A DNA stretch of 64,000 bases, from positions 9,916,001 to 9,980,000 of the forward strand of contig OY979717.1 in NCBI GenBank assembly GCA_963855995.1, read 5' to 3'. A program made the position numbers and the translations under genes. Under the pieces are notes generated by a model. It ran no database searches. It saw only the letters and a program-made list of their open reading frames with translations, and was not told where the DNA came from. Of this stretch, positions 51,201 through 64,000 are shown piece after piece. Source of the stretch: Muricea muricata. Taxonomy: Eukaryota; Cnidaria; Anthozoa; Malacalcyonacea; Plexauridae. Each line of letters begins with the position of its first letter. Within the stretch, counting starts at the first letter, position 1.

Positions 51201-52600
51201 CAAAAACAATTAGAAAACACGGCTGACAAACGTTTAATTTAGTTCTACGAAGCGAAATCAGAAGCAATCCGTAACTAAGGCAAGTGTGTTTTTGTAATAT
51301 ATCGATACAGGCAGCTCTGTATAAATTGTGCTGAGAGAATGATCTAACAATACAAATTGTAAGTTTCCTTATTAATATAATCCTACCTTTAATTCATTAT
51401 AATCACACAAATTATTAAGTGCATTCAGAGAGTCCTATTGTTCCTAGCTTATCCAAAATATCTTCAACCTTAGCTTGCCTGACCCAGAACTACTTATATA
51501 TTTATTCAATAATAAATCGTTTTTATATTTGCGTCGTTACTTTTTCACTCAGAACAAACTTTCATGGAGCTTAGAACATACCAGCAGATTAACACATTTG
51601 AATTAACACACATGACACATGAATACCGCACACCGGAACTAATTCAGTGCAACGGAACTGTTATTCCGCCAATAGAATAGAAGTTACATGAACAATAAAA
51701 CGTCTATATATGTTGGTTGTAATCATTAAATCAGTGAAGACGTTTGGCAAAATCTCATATGCATTCAGGGGATTCAACCTGTATGCATGCACGATTAAAC
51801 TAAAAGCAGTGTAACCGACAAGTTCATATGATGCAAAAAATAATCCGAAGAATAACACCTTGAAGCCTAAGATTTAGCATGAGTTGTGAAATTTCGATGT
51901 TATTGCAAAACAATCGTTGGTTTGAGTATATATGCATGATTTTGCAATAAAATCGAAATATCACAATGAAATATTACAAATTTTAACTTGCCGATCTGAA
52001 GAGTTCGAATCTTATATTCCAACTGCAGATACTAATCTTAATTAATCGGATTAGTAATCGGGAAATATGTTTGATGGAACTCATGAAAACCGCTATCAGG
52101 ACTAACTGCAGAATAAACACTCACTAAATATACATTGATTGTTAAATACTACGAATTACTGAGTATCAGACAATTTGAAATGTTTTTCGTGTTGTATAAT
52201 AAATATATCGCTTCACTACCACAAATTATATCTAAAGGTCAAGGTAGAAACATACAAATTACAAAATCGGATTGGCCAAAATCTTCAAAACCTGACGCAA
52301 TTTAAACAAAATAAGTCAAAATGCATAAATACAGAATGCCTAATACGGATATTGACCCTTCTATTCGGTATCGATTCGTGTGCACTAGTAATCTCTCTAA
52401 TGATTCCGAATAAGAACCTTTTATTAAACAAGTCCACTCTCTAATAGGCCCGCCCTCACTTCTCATTGAAGAATTCAATAACATATTTAAGGCCTCCTAT
52501 TTAAAAAAACACATTTCTTTTCACACTAACTTGTTTTCAAATCAAAATTGTCGTATCATTTTTGTGGATAAATAAATAGTCTCTCTTAAACCCCTTCAAA
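48269..52600. other. gene-poor stretch
   Basis: No recognisable exon. It includes a C tract at 48.44 kb and a CA run at 49.95 kb. A relatively GC-rich open piece at 49.51-49.71 kb (VNWQLAASKLHNWATVLRYG) and an acceptor-led open piece at 50.28 kb have no known family. Confidence 0.4.
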
Positions 52601-52610
52601 GATCAAGATG

Positions 52611-53152
52611 TGCGAAGAAAACAAGCCTCCCGAGGGGTTAAATACAGAGATTACTCTGAAGTATATTGTAGCATGCCGCAAGGTAATAATTCTGGAATTC
52701 TTAAACACTGTGGCTTTAGTCCAAGTGAACTGAGTACTTAGAAACCGAAAATTGGCATAAATAGCGCTTGACAATGGCTTGGCATTGGACAAATTCAATG
52801 AAAGCACTATTTCTTGTATGCCCTGCATGAAAGGAGTAACCATCAGGAAGAAATGCCTGCTCAGATAACACACGCGAAAAAACAAGCCTCCCGAGGGGTT
52901 AAGTACAGAGATTACTGTGAAGTATATTGTAGTTACATGCCGCAAGCTTATAAGTTCTTTAATTCGTAAACACTGCATGGCTTTAGTCCAAGACCAAGTG
53001 AAGTTAGCATTTAGAAACAGAAAATTGAAGCGCTTGATAGCCCTTGATAATGGCTTTTTTAGCATTGGGCTTGACAATGAAAGCACTGTTTCTTTTATAC
53101 TCTGCATGAAAGGAGTAACTATCAGGAAGAAATGCCTGCTTAGATAACACAC
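52611..53152. repeat. direct tandem duplication of a ~262-bp unit
   Basis: Copy 1 is 52611-52872 and copy 2 is 52873-53152, each starting CGAAxAAAACAAGCCTCCCG. On the plus strand both copies end with the same peptide, CMKGVTIRKKCLLR followed by a stop, while copy 1 has internal stops. The 188-codon minus-strand frame simply reads through both copies. Which strand, if any, was coding is unclear. Confidence 0.8.
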
Positions 53153-53159
53153 AAAGTTC

Positions 53160-54215
53160 TGTTTACCCTCCTCATGCTTAAATAACCCGAGGTTTAAAGT
53201 AAACTGGGTTCTTAAAACTTGCCTTGGGTATACAGAAACATGTCGACGAAATTAGTCTGACACGTATACATGTTGGTAGGAAAATACCACGAGTTCCCTC
53301 CCATTATTATTTCCAAATGTTCGGTATAATAATGCAATGCAATACTACCAAATCTGCTGTAACGCAAGAACAATTCATAAATTTCTTTCGAAGAAATGTT
53401 GGCAGACTCATCCTTTACCACTATGTATATCTTATATACATTATATGCAAACAAATATAATTCAGTTTCTTGAATGTACTACTCTATAGATCCGTTCGCA
53501 TCAGATCTCAATACGCAAACAACTGCCAGTATTCCAGATTTTAATGTTAAAAACATTTATGCATGCAGGTATAATTTACCAGTTTAATCCTCTTATCCCA
53601 TGACTAATCCGATACTTTTTTAAAGTTTGAGACAATGCTCTTGATAGCTAGACCTCCACATACACCCCTCTTCCCTCAACGATATTAATTGTAAATATAG
53701 GTATGGCAAAATATAATGCAGGATTGTGCATTCACCCAGGCGATGTGTACAACCACCATGCAGCCATGCATTACTTGATATACACTTCCATTTCAGACCT
53801 GATAGCTGCAACGGTATATCTGTGAGACTAAATATATGTAGTGCAAAGTACACATTCATGTAATTTTAATATATCTATACCGCAAATCTAGAATTTATAG
53901 ATGTACATTTAGTCATATAATTGATAAATTATTGAATATGTTCTGAGAGCTGCATTTTAGACTGGCTACTTTGCGGTTTTAATTAAGCAAGGTAAAATTT
54001 GGAAAACATTTCATCACGAAATAATTGCAAGCAAACTGAATGTGATCGACGATGCTTTGCGGTGGTCTTGGCTCGAGATTAATTGATACATTTTGTTTGT
54101 ACTTGTGCATCATATTGCTATGGTGAATTCCTTGGCTTACCATAAGCCAACAGATTATCAATGGAGAGGAATTAAATTCACAATCGTCGCTTACTTGAAC
54201 TGGTGCCGAAACGTG
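53160..54215. other. upstream flank of the bHLH gene
   Basis: No gene or repeat recognised; the bHLH promoter is presumably here. Confidence 0.4.
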
Positions 54216-54309
54216 AGTGATTGATGCGCATGCGGCAACCGCAAATTGTATATATATATACGTTTATTCCAATATTAGCAAGTGTTCATTTTGCACTGCA
54301 GTTGTGAAG

Positions 54310-54867
54310 ATGAAGATACCCAGAGCCAGAGTTCAAATGGCAAGCGTCGTTCAAGATTCTAGGTTCCACCCCGTAGAAACCCTCGAATTGTTTTCGAGAA
54401 TGCCTTTCGTAGGAATTGCTGAACAGGAGAAAACTAGACCAGATGGGGAAGAGGTGAACAATGAAGAAATCGACGACAAGAAATCCAAACAAAAAAAGAA
54501 ACGAATATTGACTGGTGTAAGTCGACAGCGTCGCGCTGCAAATGATAGAGAACGTCGCAGAAACGTGAGGCTGAACCAAGCTTTTGTTACGTTAAAAAAG
54601 ACTCTGCCCTTGGCGAACATCGATATCTCCAAGATCGAGATCTTGCGCTTAGCTGTAAAATGGATTGATCATCTGGCAACGCTGCTGAAAGACCACGAAG
54701 AACGAAAAGATTTACTGATGTTGGCTCAGATGCCAGCAAATCAAAATGGAACTGATAATCCCACAACAGGAAAATCTACGCCTGTAAGACACGATTGTCT
54801 CTATCATCAAGATCCTGACTTAAGGAATACGCTTTGGGACGACTGCATTGGCTTGCCAAGTAAGTAA
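54310..54867 (+). CDS. group-A basic helix-loop-helix transcription factor
   Basis: 185 residues from the ATG at 54310. An acceptor-like CTGCAG lies just before it, so a 5' exon is possible; the open frame itself extends to 54217. A Lys/Glu-rich stretch (residues 43-66) leads into the basic region RRAANDRERRRNVR (74-87), where Asn-x-Arg-Glu-Arg contacts the E-box. Helix 1 is LNQAFVTLKKTLP; the loop and helix 2 are ISKIEILRLAVKWIDHLATL. SK(I/N)EILRLA is typical of the TAL/SCL, NSCL and related group-A families, but the basic region fits none exactly, so no orthologue is named. No Orange or PAS domain follows. The last codons (CCA AGT AAG TAA) contain a strong GTAAGT donor, so a longer spliced form is possible. 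It should act in the nucleus, usually as a heterodimer with an E-protein. Confidence 0.9.
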   Translation: MKIPRARVQMASVVQDSRFHPVETLELFSRMPFVGIAEQEKTRPDGEEVNNEEIDDKKSKQKKKRILTGVSRQRRAANDRERRRNVRLNQAFVTLKKTLPLANIDISKIEILRLAVKWIDHLATLLKDHEERKDLLMLAQMPANQNGTDNPTTGKSTPVRHDCLYHQDPDLRNTLWDDCIGLPSK

Positions 54868-56520
54868 AATTTGTAGTCGTATAGCTATAGAGATGACAAT
54901 ATTGTTGTATTTTATTGTAAGCCCTATATTGTTATACGAGAAAAGACAAAGTGTCGCAATCACGCAAGTAGTGAATTTATTTCTTGAACACAACAGTCAC
55001 AAACTAACTCCTTAACTGCGCTAATATACTTGCAGTCCGACGTTCCATGCACACTAAATAATCTTCCTGTCAATGCAATCATGAAAACTTAGCAAACTAT
55101 AGGCGATGAATGCAAACTAACGTGCAGAAAATATCTATATGATAAAAAAATCGACACTCCAAGAATTACTGGAGGCACTTCTCCTCTTTCGCCTCTTCTC
55201 AACAGTACTCACCCCTTATTTAAACAAATTTAATATCAAAATCAAAGGGGAGGCATGCTACATCATACTACTAAAAAATTCCAAAAAATTATATAGTATA
55301 GTAACCTGAATAATAGTTTTAAACGACAAACATTATAATTATATTATTAATGACTGCATTTAAGATAAAGCTTTGGCGTAGCAAGTCGAGTTAAGCGCGC
55401 TATGTGTGTACCGAGAATCACCACTGAACTGCACAACAGTAAACTGAAACGTTAAATGATTAGAACACATCCTGATATGTATAAGTGGTATCTAAATCAA
55501 GCAAAGCCGGTCTGCTAAGATTTTAAGACAGAGTCACTTTAATTGCTAATTGAAGTGTTAAAATATCCTCATTTCAGGATAATGCGTTTATAATTGTAAT
55601 CTAAAAACAGCCAAGGAGAATGAATAAGCTGAGTTTGTAAACAGTAGTCATAGCAACAAGAGCATTACGAAGCTCTATTATGTATAGAGGTCAGGGGATT
55701 AACTGCATTTTTTCCTATTTATAGAACGTTCCTGTGATGACAACGATGGTTGTATACACATAAGAAGCAACTCTCGTTTCTATGAACTGTTCTCATGACA
55801 ACAAATATTTGTAAATACAAACATTCCACATTGATAACGCAGTTTTGTCATTAAATCCCATCCGACGAGGGTCAACAGCCGCCTTGCGGATGAACCGATT
55901 TTAGTAGGACTATGTATACAATAGGTGGAAATATACAGCATGGAATTTAAAATATGTAAGCTTGTATTGTACTTTAATATGTTCTTAGTTGCATGGTATC
56001 ATTTGTATGCTTACTTTAGTGAGTTTGCATTCTAAGGCTCACATGATTTAACGACGTTCATGCTTTAGTTACATTGCATGAAAAATCATTGGTTAGTACA
56101 GTTACTACATTGCAGAAAAGTAAATAATATTTTGCTATCTAAAGATTCCCACATGACCTCAGCGTTGAAAGCCAAAATATCCTGCACTTACCGACTACCG
56201 TCACAACATGGTAATGAAATTTTATCACAGTGTAACATTATCTAACTAATATTAGTGAACTTTGTGACAGTATAGTCAAATCGTCCGTGTCGAGTGCGTG
56301 TGTGTCTAATAAAATGTTATACAATGTGCATTGCGCATCAGGTACTCAATGCTCGCAATTTGGGCTGGTGAATGCACGCCAATGCGGTGTGCAGCTCATT
56401 CCTCATTTAAACTTTTCAAAACTGAACTTCTTTGAACTTCTGCTAAACTTTGAAGTGATTTATTTCCGAACTCACACATACGTTAAAATAGATCTCAAAA
56501 TGACTCTCAACAGTTGCTCA
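54868..56520. other. downstream flank of the bHLH gene
   Basis: No clear continuing exon or other gene was recognised. Short open frames look random. Confidence 0.4.
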
Positions 56521-56523
56521 AGT

Positions 56524-57100
56524 ACAACCATTTGCAAGCTACCGTTAACCGTGCATTCAAAACAACGTTTTAAAAAGTTATGAAGAGCATGTAAGTCAGT
56601 TGAAACTTATTAGTTTCAGCTGTCAAACTTGTAAGTTTTGAACGCGTAACTTGTTGTTTTGTGCGCGTAACTTGAAGTTTTGGTGCCGTAACTTGTAGTT
56701 TTGATGCCATAACTTGTAGTTTTGATGCCATAACTTGTAGTTTTGATGTCGTAACTTGTCGTAACTTGTCGTAACTTCAAAACTTGTAGTTTTGATATCG
56801 TAACTTGTCGTAACTTGCCGTAACTTGTCGTAACTCCAAAACTACAAGTTACGGCATCAAAACTGCAAGTTATGGCATCAAAACTACAAGTTAGGGCATC
56901 AAAACTACAAGTTATGGCATCAAAACTACAAGTTACGGCACCAAAACTTCAAGTTACGCGCACAAAACTACAAGTTACGCGTTCAAAACTTACAAGTTTG
57001 ACAGCTGAAACTAATAAGTTTCAACTGACTAACATGCTCTTCATAACTTTTTAAAACGTTGTTTTGAATACACGGTTAACGGTAGCTTGCAAATGGTTGT
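56524..57100. repeat. 577-bp palindrome built on a 21-bp minisatellite
   Basis: Outer arms (ACAACCATTTGCAAGCTACC at the left, inverse at the right) enclose runs of a 21-bp unit, CATAACTTGTAGTTTTGATGC. The runs switch to the reverse orientation near 56.83 kb. The arms match almost base for base, including the unit-to-unit variants (GTGCGCGTAACTTG, GAACGCGTAACTTG). The central part has a shortened GTAACTTGTC unit. Confidence 0.92.
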
Positions 57101-57780
57101 AATTATTATTACAATTGTTGCACAAAGCAGGATAACCTTTTTGTTATACAGGCAGCATACTGTTTTCTTATAAAAGCCATTATTTTGCCATTATTTAGCC
57201 ATTATAACTTTTACATTTAGATTTACATTTAGTCATTTAGTATTTATCTCTCAGGCGATCAAAGCGCAGAGACTTGTAACTCTATCACACAAAGTTTCTC
57301 ATAGTGGCCTTATTCATTGTGAAGTATAAAGCAGAAAGGTTTGTATATACAATATTATGTCAGATTGTGCTGCAAAACTCTATAAATAGTCTATCTAACA
57401 TTACAGAATAGGTTGAACAACCCGTTAAAACTAAAGTTGCAATTGTCATTTGTCAACTCTTGTTTTTGTTTGACGAAACGCTACATACAGTAGTATTACC
57501 TAGTTATGAACTGATGCTGTGAATGGTTGACAAAAGTAAGACAATTAAACTATAGAAATTAAATTTCTGAATAATAAAAGTGGTTCGTATTAGGCAATTA
57601 GTTACTCCGGTTGACCAGTACGCATGGGCTGTTCCTTACCCAGGTCTGTCCTGGCTTTTTACTTTAGACACTTTATACATAAATCTGTACAATATATACC
57701 ATGTGTGACCAAAGTCAATCTAGATATGGTCTGGAGACTCGGCCAGCGTCTTTGTTCTATCTTTTTGTTCGTGTTTATGG
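57101..57780. other. no gene recognised
   Basis: AT-rich spacer before the MITE; nothing supportable. Confidence 0.4.
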
Positions 57781-57781
57781 A

Positions 57782-57984
57782 CAGTGGCGGTTCTAGCGTA
57801 AGTCAAAATAAATGACCACAGCTCATTCTAGGATAGATTTACATTTTAAAATACCTTCAAAGCAACTTCATTGGTTAGATTTTATTCTTTTGAAATTCAT
57901 AACCTATGACATTGTTATAAAGTTATTTTGAATTTAAAATTGAGCTGCTATAATTTATTTTGACTTACCTTGGACCCGCCATTG
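57782..57984. mobile_element. hAT-type MITE, copy 2
   Basis: 203 bp, the same family and length as 3882-4084. It starts CAGTGGCGGTTCTAGCGTAA, and is flanked by a perfect 8-bp duplication TTTATGGA (57774-57781 and 57985-57992). The interior is nearly identical to copy 1; the left terminus is the more diverged. Confidence 0.92.
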
Positions 57985-58280
57985 TTTATGGAGACTTGTG
58001 CACGGTGAAAACAATGAATTTTTGGTATAATGAAGCAATCGTCCAATAGCGTTGCCTCGCCGAAGCATTCAACCATACTTATTGAAATATTAATAAGCAA
58101 AATTTCAAAAGATTTGTGCACGGTGAAGCCAGCTCAACATAAAATGATAGCTCATTATAAACGCTTTGAAGTTAGCCGGGTTTCCAGACCATGTCTGGAT
58201 TGACTATGGTGTGACAAAGTATACTAAAGAAATAAATATAAATATTTTACCAGAGATATATTACATACATCCACAACCTT

Positions 58281-63581
<5,301 letters not shown>

Positions 63582-64000
63582 CTGTGGAAAAATGTTAACC
63601 AGCATGTTGAAGCAGTAATAGTAATTATTGACTTGGTATTTTTGGTTATAGGGCCATGTCTCGTTCTTTTTAAATTTTGGTCAGCGGTTTATTGTATTGT
63701 AAGCGATACATGGCCCAATTACCGTATTTTTAACGACGTGTCCGCTGGTCATTTTCTCCCACTCGCTTCGGCTCCAATTGTTAGCAGACGCTGAACACGA
63801 AATATTGGTTAATATATATTCATTGCGTACCTCACTTAATCTCGATGTTCAGCCCTTAACAATAACAATTTAGTAAGCCGCTGGCCAAAATTCACAAAGA
63901 AAGACGCATGAAACTATACGACCTTGGCGAAAATATTATAACGCTACCTAACAAAAGTGAACGTTAACATTTGAATAATCGACCTACGCTATAATATCAT
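63582..64000. mobile_element. RAD17 intron with a foldback element
   Basis: CATGTCTCGTTCTTTTTAAA with TTTTGGTCAGCGGTTTA near 63655-63692 mirrors TAAGCCGCTGGCCAAAATTC, then AAAGAAAGACGCATG, at 63872-63911. Related ends occur at 2.5 and 24.4 kb. No exon was seen here. Confidence 0.55.

Noticed and set aside
52586-53152. 188-codon minus-strand protein with an internal repeat
   Set aside because: The repeat is a DNA tandem duplication and the frame shows no domain; the plus strand has the better conserved peptide end.

Overview
The window is intron-rich eukaryotic nuclear DNA, AT-rich and crowded with foldback elements and decayed retrotransposons. Gene content (antistasin/Kazal-type secreted proteins, reticulon, TECR, a bHLH factor, RAD17) says metazoan. 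The repeat style, the transposase and LINE families, and a helical-bundle plus beta-propeller gene fit a cnidarian, probably an anthozoan. That placement is inference. No rRNA gene, functional tRNA gene, CRISPR array or bacterial gene was seen.

Layout. 0-5 kb: a doubtful exon with an in-frame stop, a LINE relic, three copies of a ~140-bp repeat, and nested foldback elements. 5.4-16.5 kb: three tandem minus-strand genes of one small secreted cysteine-rich family (signal peptide, antistasin-like motif, follistatin/Kazal-like motif). They share one exon-phase pattern; the first is intact, the second lacks the Kazal half, the third is a pseudogene. 17.9-23.5 kb: reticulon, minus strand, seven coding exons. 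25.0-26.6 kb: an unrecognised minus-strand gene, built here from five phase-compatible exons. 27.7-35.9 kb: the complete trans-2,3-enoyl-CoA reductase gene (TECR), minus strand, including a 17-nt microexon and a possible in-frame cassette exon.

36-48 kb is an accessory, transposon-rich block. It holds a truncated transposase joined to a LINE 3' end and flanked by inverted minisatellites, and several palindromes. It also holds a plus-strand helical-bundle/beta-propeller gene split by a LINE, and a further decayed LINE reverse transcriptase. 48-54 kb is mostly featureless apart from a tandem duplication. 54.3-54.9 kb: a plus-strand group-A bHLH factor. 56.5-57.1 kb: a palindromic minisatellite. 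57.8 kb: the second copy of a hAT-type MITE also present at 3.9 kb. 58.3-63.6 kb: the 3' part of RAD17, minus strand, eleven exons; its 5' exons lie beyond the window.

The single-copy genes are housekeeping genes with unrelated jobs: ER shaping (reticulon), very-long-chain fatty-acid elongation in the ER (TECR) and the DNA-damage checkpoint (RAD17). No operon-like logic links them. The inhibitor array is the only true gene family cluster. Exon models were made by eye from splice signals and reading phase; phase closed exactly for reticulon, TECR, RAD17, the first inhibitor gene and the unknown gene.
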